Of a DNA stretch of 64,000 nucleotides, positions 54,406 to 62,064 are shown in pieces. The notes below the pieces were generated by a model. The model saw only the letters and a list, made by a program, of their open reading frames with translations, was not told where the DNA came from and ran no database searches. Made by a program: the position numbers and the translations under genes. This stretch comes from Solibacillus cecembensis. Lineage in GTDB: Bacteria; Bacillota; Bacilli; Bacillales_A; Planococcaceae. The first letter of the stretch is position 1. The number at the start of each line of letters is the position of its first letter. The stretch spans positions 1 through 64,000 of the forward strand of contig NZ_LMBZ01000013.1 of assembly GCF_001439635.1 (NCBI RefSeq). The letters run 5' to 3'.

Positions 54406-55320
54406 TTATTTTTTTTCTTGCAAAACGCGGAAGTTTTGTGCCTTTTCTTGATACGTATCCCAAATTTGATCAAATGCCGCTTTCTCTTCTGGTAGCATTT
54501 CCATCATCGGTAGGCGTACATCTAATGTATCAAAACCAAGCTTCGTCATCGCGTATTTGATTGGCGACGGGTTTGGCTGTGCAAATAACGCGCGCACTAA
54601 AGGCAATAATGCACGGTGAATTTGCGCGGCTTCTTCATGTCGACCTTGCTCAAATGCACGAATCATTTGTTGCATATCGTTTCCTACAACATGCGAAGCG
54701 ACCGAAATGATTCCACGACCACCAATTGCAAGTAGTGGTAATGTTAAACCATCATCTCCTGAGTACACGTAGAAATCTGAATTGACATTTTCAATAATAT
54801 CGCCCATTTGATCTAAATTACCACTTGCCTCTTTAATGCAAACAATATTTTCAACATCCTTGCTGAGGGCAATCGTTGTTTCCGCTAAAATATTGGCACC
54901 CGTACGTCCTGGGACATTATAAAGCATAATCGGGAGCGCCGTTTCTTTAGCGATGGTCTCAAAGTGAGCATACATGCCGCGTTGATTCGGTTTATTGTAA
55001 TACGGTGTTACAAGCATAATTCCATTTGCGCCATTTTCTTCTGCTTTATGCGTCATCGCAATTGAATAGGCCGTTTCATTATCTCCTGTACCTGCGATTA
55101 CTGGCACACGTCCTGCCACTTTTTCTACTGTAAAACGAACAACTTCAATCTTTTCTTCCGTAGACATCGTCGGATTTTCAGAAGTTGTACCGCAAGCAAC
55201 AATCGCATCTGTTCCGTTGTCTATTAAAAAATTGATAATACGTTCAAGCTCTACATAGTTAATCGCGCCATCTTTCGTAAACGGCGTAATCATAGCTGTT
55301 CCAATACGACCAAAGTCCAT
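54406..55320 (-). CDS. dapA: 4-hydroxy-tetrahydrodipicolinate synthase
   Basis: Condenses pyruvate and aspartate semialdehyde, the step committed to lysine and dipicolinate. The Schiff-base lysine is in IVCIKEASGNLDQ, the catalytic tyrosine in MLYNVPGRTG, and the threonine pair in ACGTTSENPT. Length is 304. It follows asd by 15 bp. B. subtilis has the aspartokinase gene dapG between asd and dapA; it is absent here. Confidence 0.96.
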   Translation of the reverse strand: MDFGRIGTAMITPFTKDGAINYVELERIINFLIDNGTDAIVACGTTSENPTMSTEEKIEVVRFTVEKVAGRVPVIAGTGDNETAYSIAMTHKAEENGANGIMLVTPYYNKPNQRGMYAHFETIAKETALPIMLYNVPGRTGANILAETTIALSKDVENIVCIKEASGNLDQMGDIIENVNSDFYVYSGDDGLTLPLLAIGGRGIISVASHVVGNDMQQMIRAFEQGRHEEAAQIHRALLPLVRALFAQPNPSPIKYAMTKLGFDTLDVRLPMMEMLPEEKAAFDQIWDTYQEKAQNFRVLQEKK

Positions 55321-55335
55321 GTAAATACACTCCTT

Positions 55336-56376
55336 TTATAGTAAGTTATCCTCTAACATTGCTTCAGCTATTTGAATAGAATTCAATGCTGCACCCTTTA
55401 ATAAGTTGTCTGCAACAATCCATAGGTGGAAACCTTTTTTATTATCTAGATCTTGGCGAATACGACCTACATAAGTTGGGTCCTCATTTTCAGCATAAAG
55501 AGGCATCGGATAAACTTGCTGTGTAATATCATCTTGTAAAACAATGCCTGGTGCGTCTTGTAGTGCCGCAAAAATGTCTTGCACAGTCGCTTCCTGTTCT
55601 AACTCGATATAAACCGATTCTGAGTGACCAGATACGACAGGAACGCGCACACAAGTTGCTGCAACACTCAATTCTGGTGCTTCCATAATTTTTTTTGTTT
55701 CATTAATCATTTTCATTTCTTCATATGTAAATCCGTTGTTCGTGAACTTGTCAATTTGCGGGATGACATTACGTGCTATTGGATAATGTTTGGCATCTGA
55801 TTTAACAGGAAGAACATTGGCCTCCACATTTTTACCCGCTTCCCACTGCATACTTTGTTCACGTAACTCATCAATTGCTGCAATTCCAGAGCCTGATACT
55901 GCTTGATAAGTTGAAACGATTACTTTTGTTAAACCAAATTTTTCACGGATTGGTTGAAGTGCTGCTACCATTTGAATTGTTGAACAGTTCGGATTAGCAA
56001 TAATCCCTTTTGGAATATTCTTTAGAACGTGGCGATTGACTTCTGGCACGACTAGCGGCACTTCTAGATCCATGCGGAAATGACTCGTATTGTCGATTAC
56101 AATTGCGCCTCGTTTTGCTGCTTCAGGCGCAAGTTTTTCTGAAACGGAACCACCTGCTGAGAAGAAAGCAACATTGACGCCTTCAAAGCTTTCTGGTGTC
56201 GCTTCTTCAATTGTATATGTTTGACCGTTAAATTCAATTTTCTTACCGGCCGAACGTGCTGAAGCTAAAAACTTTATATGGTTAATCGGAAACTTACGCT
56301 CAATAAGTTTTTCCATTAATTTTGAACCTACTGCTCCTGTTGCTCCAACTAGTGCAACTGTCAATTGCTTTGTCAT
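55336..56376 (-). CDS. asd: Aspartate-semialdehyde dehydrogenase
   Basis: Reduces aspartyl phosphate to the semialdehyde. It has the N-terminal NADP motif VGATGAVGSKLMEKL, the catalytic cysteine in ANPNCSTIQMV, and the substrate-binding histidine in VVSGHSESVYIELE. Length is 346. It lies downstream of dpaA/dpaB, so lysine precursors and spore dipicolinate are encoded together. Confidence 0.97.
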   Translation of the reverse strand: MTKQLTVALVGATGAVGSKLMEKLIERKFPINHIKFLASARSAGKKIEFNGQTYTIEEATPESFEGVNVAFFSAGGSVSEKLAPEAAKRGAIVIDNTSHFRMDLEVPLVVPEVNRHVLKNIPKGIIANPNCSTIQMVAALQPIREKFGLTKVIVSTYQAVSGSGIAAIDELREQSMQWEAGKNVEANVLPVKSDAKHYPIARNVIPQIDKFTNNGFTYEEMKMINETKKIMEAPELSVAATCVRVPVVSGHSESVYIELEQEATVQDIFAALQDAPGIVLQDDITQQVYPMPLYAENEDPTYVGRIRQDLDNKKGFHLWIVADNLLKGAALNSIQIAEAMLEDNLL

Positions 56377-56458
56377 TTCTCATCTCTCCTAAAATAAACT
56401 AGATACATAATGTTGGATATTGTATCATAAATAATTTGAATTGTGTACGTTTATTGGA

Positions 56459-57049
56459 TTATTTAAAAAATTGTATAATTATTGGTTGAACCTGTTTTTT
56501 ATGAACGAGAGAATATTCCACCGTTTCGAGCATTTTTGTGAAATCCGCTATAAGCGACGTCGGTTTTAGAACTGGATCATCCTGGCCAAATGGAATAAAA
56601 TAAATGTTCTTCGCATTCATTAATTTCATTATATTCATCCCATTTAGCCCAAGCGCATCATTCGTTGAAATTCCCAAAACAACAGGTGAGCCATTTCGTA
56701 ATGTCGCCTTTGCAGCCATCAAAACAGCACTATCCGTCGCAGCATTGGCAAATTTACTAATTGAATTTCCCGTCATCGGTGCAATAACCATACAGTCGAG
56801 TGGATTCCTCGGCCCAAATGGCTCTGCCTCTACAATAGAACTTACTACTTTCTCTCCTGCCAAGGCCTCAATTTTTTCAATCCATTCCGCCCCTGTACCA
56901 AAGCGAGTTGCCGCATGTAATACAGAAGGTGTAATGATTGGTACAACGGTTGCCCCTGCATCTCGAAATTGCTGAATTTTAGGGACAACATCCTCATACG
57001 TACAATGTGAAGCCGTTATTCCAAGTCCTATTCGCTTTCCTTCAAGCAT
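56459..57049 (-). CDS. dpaB: Dipicolinate synthase subunit B
   Basis: Flavoprotein-like subunit of dipicolinate synthase (SpoVFB), active in the mother cell late in sporulation. It starts MLEGKRIGLGITASHCTYED and carries the FMN-type motif VIAPMTGNSISKFANAATD. The ATG at 57047-57049 (196 aa) has GGAGGG six bases upstream and matches family length; the longer frame to 57145 only reads back through dpaA. It overlaps dpaA by 8 bp. Confidence 0.95.
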   Translation of the reverse strand: MLEGKRIGLGITASHCTYEDVVPKIQQFRDAGATVVPIITPSVLHAATRFGTGAEWIEKIEALAGEKVVSSIVEAEPFGPRNPLDCMVIAPMTGNSISKFANAATDSAVLMAAKATLRNGSPVVLGISTNDALGLNGMNIMKLMNAKNIYFIPFGQDDPVLKPTSLIADFTKMLETVEYSLVHKKQVQPIIIQFFK

Positions 57050-57818
57050 TTTTTTCCCTCCTAATGAGATCGAGCATCGTTTCATACATGATTTTAGCTG
57101 CTGCTTGCGGAAAGTATTTCCCAGGTAATGCTGGCAACAACTCATATTGCGATAAAGTGAGTTCTTTCAAGCATCCCGGTGCAGATGCTATGTCATAAAT
57201 CGGACATTCAATGAATTGTTTATACTCTTTTGTCAACCAAGCATCTGGAATTGTGTTAATAATCAAATCGGCTGAACATTGATTTTTTTCATCTAAATAA
57301 ATCCCTGTATAGCCATACGCAATCGCCTCGGCACATTGTGTTTCCGAGTGAACAGCTATATGAATATCGGCATGCATGCGACTTAAAAATAATGCAAGTA
57401 TTTTTGCCACTCGCCCAAAGCCTGTAATAATAATTTTTTTACGTTGAACACTTACCCTTTGCTGATATATATGGGCTAAAAAGCCTTCAGCAGTAAGGGC
57501 TGCATTTTTCCAAATAAACGCTTCATTTTGCAAATAGAAGATTGGTTTTGTATTTCGTAAATGTTTAGTCCAATCGTCATCTAATCGACCTGCAAAAATG
57601 CGGACTTGATTAATACCGAATAATTCAGGAACCTCAATTTTTAACGGCTGGATTGGTAACACCAGTATCGTCGGATGAAATTCAAGTGCCGCCTTATTTA
57701 AAGCATCATCCCACTTGTTTGTGCATTTGTAATATACCGTGCGTTGATGATCCGTTAATTCCTTTGCTAGCAATTTCATCCGCTCATCCGTCCCTACAAT
57801 AAGCCAGCGCTCTGTCAT
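57042..57818 (-). CDS. dpaA: Dipicolinate synthase subunit A
   Basis: NAD(P)-binding subunit (SpoVFA). The central Rossmann motif is IIITGFGRVAKILALFLSRM, and the last part is LPALPGKYFPQAAAKIMYET. At 258 residues it is somewhat shorter than the B. subtilis protein of roughly 300, mainly in the N-terminal half, but no truncation or frameshift is visible. The ATG overlaps the ymxH stop as ATGA, so the two are coupled. Confidence 0.92.
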   Translation of the reverse strand: MTERWLIVGTDERMKLLAKELTDHQRTVYYKCTNKWDDALNKAALEFHPTILVLPIQPLKIEVPELFGINQVRIFAGRLDDDWTKHLRNTKPIFYLQNEAFIWKNAALTAEGFLAHIYQQRVSVQRKKIIITGFGRVAKILALFLSRMHADIHIAVHSETQCAEAIAYGYTGIYLDEKNQCSADLIINTIPDAWLTKEYKQFIECPIYDIASAPGCLKELTLSQYELLPALPGKYFPQAAAKIMYETMLDLIRREKNA

Positions 57819-58084
57819 TCGATCGGATGATTAATCGATGAAGTAGTTTTTTGAAATAAAATACGATCTTCGCCAATTAGCAAAATCTCTTCCCAAGGAA
57901 TATATTTAATCGTTGGTGTTTTCTTTTTTTGGAATGGCATCTTCACCATTTGGGCAGGCATTTCAAATCCTAAAATTTTCCCTGTCTTCGGATCAAAAAT
58001 ACATTCTGTCTCCGCTAAAAAACCATAGCGAATCCCCTTTTCCATTTCGATTAATTCCTTTTCAGCAAGCTCAGATAATAGCAT
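57815..58084 (-). CDS. ymxH: YlmC/YmxH-family protein (PRC-barrel-like)
   Basis: Small sporulation-associated protein, 89 residues from the ATG at 58082-58084, which has GAGGAGG six bases upstream. The start MLLSELAEKELIEMEKGIRY and the later KYIPWEEILLIGEDRIL match the family. The open frame to 58186 would add 34 unrelated residues. It begins the ymxH-dpaA-dpaB-asd-dapA series and faces the divergent GntR gene. Confidence 0.87.
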   Translation of the reverse strand: MLLSELAEKELIEMEKGIRYGFLAETECIFDPKTGKILGFEMPAQMVKMPFQKKKTPTIKYIPWEEILLIGEDRILFQKTTSSINHPIE

Positions 58085-58167
58085 CCTCATCCTCCTCTTC
58101 AATGAGCTTATGATTACTATATGCATTGAAAGTTTTGATTGTGCTTTCTTACATTTAAAATTTGAAG

Positions 58168-58210
58168 TAGACATTTCTCCACTCAACTGTGCATACTGTA
58201 CATATACAGT
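58168..58210 (+). promoter_or_regulatory. Promoter and candidate operator of the GntR-ABC cassette
   Basis: TAGACA (58168-58173) and CATACT (58192-58197), 18 bp apart, form a plausible promoter. ACTGTA-CATA-TACAGT (58195-58210) is a perfect palindrome overlapping its -10 edge. YtrA-type repressors use sites with TGTA/TACA half-sites at such positions, so autorepression by the next gene is likely. Confidence 0.45.
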
Positions 58211-58235
58211 TAATTAATTGAGGTGATTTCGATTT

Positions 58236-58607
58236 ATGTTCATAAAATTGAGCAATGCAAATAATCAGCCTATTTACGAGCAAATTACAGAACAGCTAAA
58301 GCAAGCCATTTTATCTGGTGTGCTCGTCGCCGGTGATGTACTCCCTTCTATACGGGCACTAGCAGTCGAATTAAAAATTAGTGTCATGACAACAAAGCGA
58401 GCTTACGGGGATTTAGAGCGCGATGGCTTTATCGAAACCGTTGCTGGAAAAGGGAGCTTTGTCTCACAGCGTAATCAAGATTTTTTGCGGGAAGAGTTAG
58501 TGAAGCAAATTGAAGGGCATTTAACAAAAGCGGTATCAATTGCAAAAACGGCCAATATCCAATCGGATGAATTATTTGATTTGTTGAGATTATTACTGGA
58601 GGAATGA
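58236..58607 (+). CDS. GntR-family regulator, YtrA/YhcF type
   Basis: Short GntR protein (123 residues) with only the winged-helix DNA-binding domain (QPIYEQITEQLKQAILSG, ALAVELKISVMTTKRAYGDL) and a small dimerisation tail. Such regulators control an adjacent ABC exporter, often one responding to cell-wall-active compounds. The ATG has GAGGTG ten bases upstream. The stop overlaps the ATPase gene. Confidence 0.92.
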   Translation: MFIKLSNANNQPIYEQITEQLKQAILSGVLVAGDVLPSIRALAVELKISVMTTKRAYGDLERDGFIETVAGKGSFVSQRNQDFLREELVKQIEGHLTKAVSIAKTANIQSDELFDLLRLLLEE

Positions 58608-59452
58608 CAATGAATGCAATCGAGGTAAAACATGTTTCAAAGCAATTTAAAAGTTTTCGTTTAAATGATGTTTCCTTTACGGTAGAATGTGGGACCATTG
58701 CTGGCTTCATTGGACAAAATGGCGCGGGGAAATCAACGACAATCAAGCTTATCTTAAATCTGTTCAAAAAACAGGCGGGCGAAATTCTTATTTTCGGCAA
58801 GGATCACCTGACACATGAAATCGCTTCAAAAGCTCAAATCGGGGTTGTGTTTGATGAGCTCCACGTGCCAAATAATTTAACAGCCAAGGAGCTAAATAAC
58901 ATCTATTCGAAAGTTTATTCGACGTGGGACAGCGATTATTTTTATCGCCTACTCGACCAATTGGACGTGCCTAAATTTGATAAAGTAAAATCAATGTCCC
59001 GCGGCATGAAAATGAAGTTAGGCCTTATTTTAGCTTTGTCCTACCACCCAAAACTTCTTTTATTAGATGAACCAACGAGCGGACTCGACCCGATTGTGCG
59101 TGATGAAGTGCTCGAGCTGTTACAGAAATTTATGAAAAATGATGAACATGCCATTTTATTCTCTTCGCATATTACAAGTGATTTAGAAAAAATTGCGGAT
59201 ACCATTACGTTTATCCATAAAGGGGAAATTTTATTTAGCGAAAACAAGGATGATTTGTTATACGGCTATGGCATTTGGAAAGGTACTCCCGAACAAGCAA
59301 TCGTCATTCCAAAGCATGCAATTATCGGAAAACAGGATTCCGCTTTTGGCGTAAAATATTTAGTGAAGCGCGAATTTGTTAATCCCGTCATCGAATTAGA
59401 AAAACCAACGATTGATGAGCTCATGCTGCTGTATGTAAAGGGGAGAGTTTGA
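58604..59452 (+). CDS. ABC transporter ATP-binding protein
   Basis: A 282-residue ABC ATPase: Walker A FIGQNGAGKSTTIKL, signature SMSRGMKMKLGLILALS (a variant of LSGGQ) and Walker B LLLLDEPTSGLDP. It resembles YtrB/BcrA-type exporters. The start may be the second ATG (58610), which has better spacing from GGAGG. It is coupled on both sides to its neighbours. Confidence 0.93.
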   Translation: MTMNAIEVKHVSKQFKSFRLNDVSFTVECGTIAGFIGQNGAGKSTTIKLILNLFKKQAGEILIFGKDHLTHEIASKAQIGVVFDELHVPNNLTAKELNNIYSKVYSTWDSDYFYRLLDQLDVPKFDKVKSMSRGMKMKLGLILALSYHPKLLLLDEPTSGLDPIVRDEVLELLQKFMKNDEHAILFSSHITSDLEKIADTITFIHKGEILFSENKDDLLYGYGIWKGTPEQAIVIPKHAIIGKQDSAFGVKYLVKREFVNPVIELEKPTIDELMLLYVKGRV

Positions 59453-60048
59453 TGATATCGTTTTTAATTCGTTATTATTTCGATGAATTGTCTACTTGGG
59501 TAGTGCTCACTCCCCTCTTCTTCTCCTTTTTAATGTTCTTTATCTTTTTGGAAATGGATTTACTACAAACTCATTTACTTTTCACGCTTACCAGCTTTAG
59601 CATTGTATGTACCGCATTTTTTGATTTTCAAAAGAGGTACAAAAAAATGTTTGTGCTATTTCCAATGCCATTTAATACTTTCCTAACAGCCAATTCATTA
59701 TTTTTAAGTGGAATTATACTTAGTTACTGCAGTTATTCAGTGTTTTGCAGCGCGGTCTTAAGATCTCTTATAGAGAAGCAACTTGTTTTCCCATCACTTA
59801 CTAATTGGCTTATTTTACTTTGTGTAAACTTTATTTTTCTCGCTCTATGTATGGTTTTATATTTAACGAAATTCCAATTCATAATGGGCTTACTTCCTTT
59901 TCTCATCCTATTATCGATTTCATCATCTACACCTTATTTAAGACAATTTGTCGATTCGATACCACTGCTATTTTGTGTGGCGGTCCTTAGTTTCGTGTTG
60001 AGTATATTGATAACAAATTACTTTTCTACAAGGAGGGATATTGTATGA
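59452..60048 (+). CDS. ABC transporter membrane subunit 1
   Basis: A hydrophobic protein of 198 residues with about five to six helices (FLIRYYFDELSTWVVLTPLF onward) and no recognisable soluble domain. It follows the ATPase, whose stop it touches, and overlaps the next membrane gene by four bases. The ATG at 59452 has GGGGAG upstream. It has no strong family signature; the call rests on context and topology. Confidence 0.75.
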   Translation: MISFLIRYYFDELSTWVVLTPLFFSFLMFFIFLEMDLLQTHLLFTLTSFSIVCTAFFDFQKRYKKMFVLFPMPFNTFLTANSLFLSGIILSYCSYSVFCSAVLRSLIEKQLVFPSLTNWLILLCVNFIFLALCMVLYLTKFQFIMGLLPFLILLSISSSTPYLRQFVDSIPLLFCVAVLSFVLSILITNYFSTRRDIV

Positions 60049-60665
60049 TCACAATGCTGAAGTTGCATTTTTACTTTTCACGAAAAAGATTAGCATTTAT
60101 CGGTATTTTTATCGCCGCTACAATTTTAATGTTTTACCATTATTCTGAATCATTCTCGCTCAATACATTTTTGTTCATTTTCCTACTTCAAATGGCATCA
60201 TTCGGCATTTCACTTTATAATGAAAATAACTTTATACGCATTTTACGGACAATGCCAATTACAACAAAAGATTTCATCACAAGCGCTTATGTATTTACAT
60301 TCATTTTTATAGCGGTGATTAGTCTTCCTATCCTGTTGCATCAATTTTATCAAAGTAAGGGAGTGACAGCGGACCCATATATGCCTTATATATTCTTAGG
60401 ATTTTTCGCTGTAAGCCTCGTCCATATGGGCATGCAGCTAAAACATTATTTTTCTAATCCCACTCAAAATAAGGTTGACTTTGACTTACTGAATATCCTA
60501 TTTTTATTAGTTGTATTATTTTCGCCACACTCACTCCTTCTCTTATTTTTCAATACCTTTTTCTCGATTGAAATGGGTGGATTCATTATTCCTATCCTCA
60601 GCGTGTGGATTTACTACAAGCTTTGTCAGTCTGCCATTACAAAATTTGAGCAAGCAGAATTATAA
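60045..60665 (+). CDS. ABC transporter membrane subunit 2
   Basis: A 206-residue membrane protein with about six helices. The stretch NENNFIRILRTMPITTKDFI is typical of ABC-2-like permeases of the Ytr group, where a short conserved loop precedes the second half. The start has AAGGAGGG upstream. It ends the plus-strand cassette at a shared terminator. Confidence 0.78.
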   Translation: MITMLKLHFYFSRKRLAFIGIFIAATILMFYHYSESFSLNTFLFIFLLQMASFGISLYNENNFIRILRTMPITTKDFITSAYVFTFIFIAVISLPILLHQFYQSKGVTADPYMPYIFLGFFAVSLVHMGMQLKHYFSNPTQNKVDFDLLNILFLLVVLFSPHSLLLLFFNTFFSIEMGGFIIPILSVWIYYKLCQSAITKFEQAEL

Positions 60666-60712
60666 AAAAAGCGAATCAGAGTTTTCTATCAAACTCCGAT
60701 TCGCCTTTTATT
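60664..60712. terminator. Bidirectional terminator between the ABC cassette and ymxG
   Basis: GCGAATCAGAGTTT (60671-60684) and AAACTCCGATTCGC (60691-60704) pair with one mismatch. T-runs occur on both strands, serving the convergent genes. Confidence 0.85.
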
Positions 60713-61934
60713 CATTTTCTGGACCAATAATCGCAATTGCTGGTTCATTTAATAATATTTTTGTAATTAATTCATCAATCGTGTCCATCGAAATGGCATC
60801 AATATTTGCAAGCACTTCATCCACAGAGCGATGTTGCTGATGGATCAGTTCGTTCACACCGTTACGATTCATATGCTCTTCTGTTCCCTCTAAGCCAAGT
60901 ACGAAACTTCCTTTTAATTGCTCTTTTGCATTTTCAAGCTCAGTTTCCGTTACGCCACCTGCGACCACATCAAATAATGTTTGATCGATTTGTTGCTGAA
61001 GCGTATCTAAGTTTTGCTTCGATGTAGATGCGTAAATCGTATAGGCTCCAACATCTTCATAGCATGATTGATAGCTAAATACCGAATACGCTAGCCCGCG
61101 CTCCTCACGCACATCTTGGAATAAACGTGAGCTCATATTGCCACCAATAATATTATTTAACGCAATAAAGCTATATGTTTGCGGATCTTTTACACCGATT
61201 GCTGGGAAAGAGATAGCGATATGTGCTTGCTCAGTATCGCGTGTTTTTACAACTTCACCTGCTGCAAATGCTGGATACGAGGGATGTGCTACTTCTGATT
61301 CAGCACTCGCGGAATACGTACCAAATAACGTTTCAATCGCTTCAAGTAGACCACCTGTAATATGACCTGCCACGGAAATAACGACATTTTTAGGACCATA
61401 ATGCTTTGCCATATACTGACGAATCATCTCCTCATTAAATGTTGCCAACGTTTCAGGTGTCCCTAAAATAGGACGGCCTAGCGCATCATTCGGGTACATA
61501 ACCGACCACAGTTTCTCGTGTACATCATCTGCAGGGTCATCTTCACTCATATATATTTCTTCGAGCACTACTTGACGTTCACGCCCGATATCTTCTTCCG
61601 TAAATAGTGAATTGAAAAACATATCGGCCAAAATTTCCACCGCGAGCCCCGCATGATGGTCTAATACTTTTGCAAAATAACAAGTATGCTCTTTTGATGT
61701 AAACGCATTGATTTCACCACCAATACGGTCAAATTGTTCAGCAATTTGGCGAGCTGTTCGATTTTTTGTTCCTTTAAATAGCATATGTTCAATAAAATGC
61801 GTAATGCCGTTTTCTTCAAGCGTTTCATAGCGTGAGCCCGCATTGACCCAAATTCCAACTGATAAAGAGCGCACATGCGGCATTTCCTCCGCTACAATGC
61901 GTACTCCGTTCTGACATGTAAGTACTTGTACCAT
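60708..61934 (-). CDS. ymxG: YmxG (MlpA-like) M16-family zinc peptidase
   Basis: Processing-peptidase-like M16B enzyme of 408 residues with an intact inverted zinc motif HFIEHMLFKGT, followed by IGGEINAFTSKEHTCYFAKV, and a distal glutamate in ERQVVLEEIYMSEDDPAD. It lies directly downstream of pnp as in B. subtilis, where polysaccharide deacetylase gene ylxY lies between the two; ylxY is missing here. Confidence 0.95.
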   Translation of the reverse strand: MVQVLTCQNGVRIVAEEMPHVRSLSVGIWVNAGSRYETLEENGITHFIEHMLFKGTKNRTARQIAEQFDRIGGEINAFTSKEHTCYFAKVLDHHAGLAVEILADMFFNSLFTEEDIGRERQVVLEEIYMSEDDPADDVHEKLWSVMYPNDALGRPILGTPETLATFNEEMIRQYMAKHYGPKNVVISVAGHITGGLLEAIETLFGTYSASAESEVAHPSYPAFAAGEVVKTRDTEQAHIAISFPAIGVKDPQTYSFIALNNIIGGNMSSRLFQDVREERGLAYSVFSYQSCYEDVGAYTIYASTSKQNLDTLQQQIDQTLFDVVAGGVTETELENAKEQLKGSFVLGLEGTEEHMNRNGVNELIHQQHRSVDEVLANIDAISMDTIDELITKILLNEPAIAIIGPENE

Positions 61935-61995
61935 GAAATTCTCCTATCTATCAATCATCATTAATTTCTTTTCACTGTATATGCGAGCTTATATG

Positions 61996-62034
61996 CAAAA
62001 ATGCCATTTTGATTTTCGTCAAAATGGCATTTAT
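61996..62034 (-). terminator. Intrinsic terminator of pnp
   Basis: AAATGCCATTTTGA (61999-62012) and TCAAAATGGCATTT (62019-62032) are perfect arms, with TTTTT following on the minus strand. Confidence 0.85.
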
Positions 62035-62064
62035 CAAGCTCATTACGCATTCATTTGAAATGAA

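Noticed and set aside
54406..57818. Lysine riboswitch ahead of the dap/asd genes
   Set aside because: The gaps between ymxH, dpaA, dpaB, asd and dapA are too short, and no L-box-like structure is visible.
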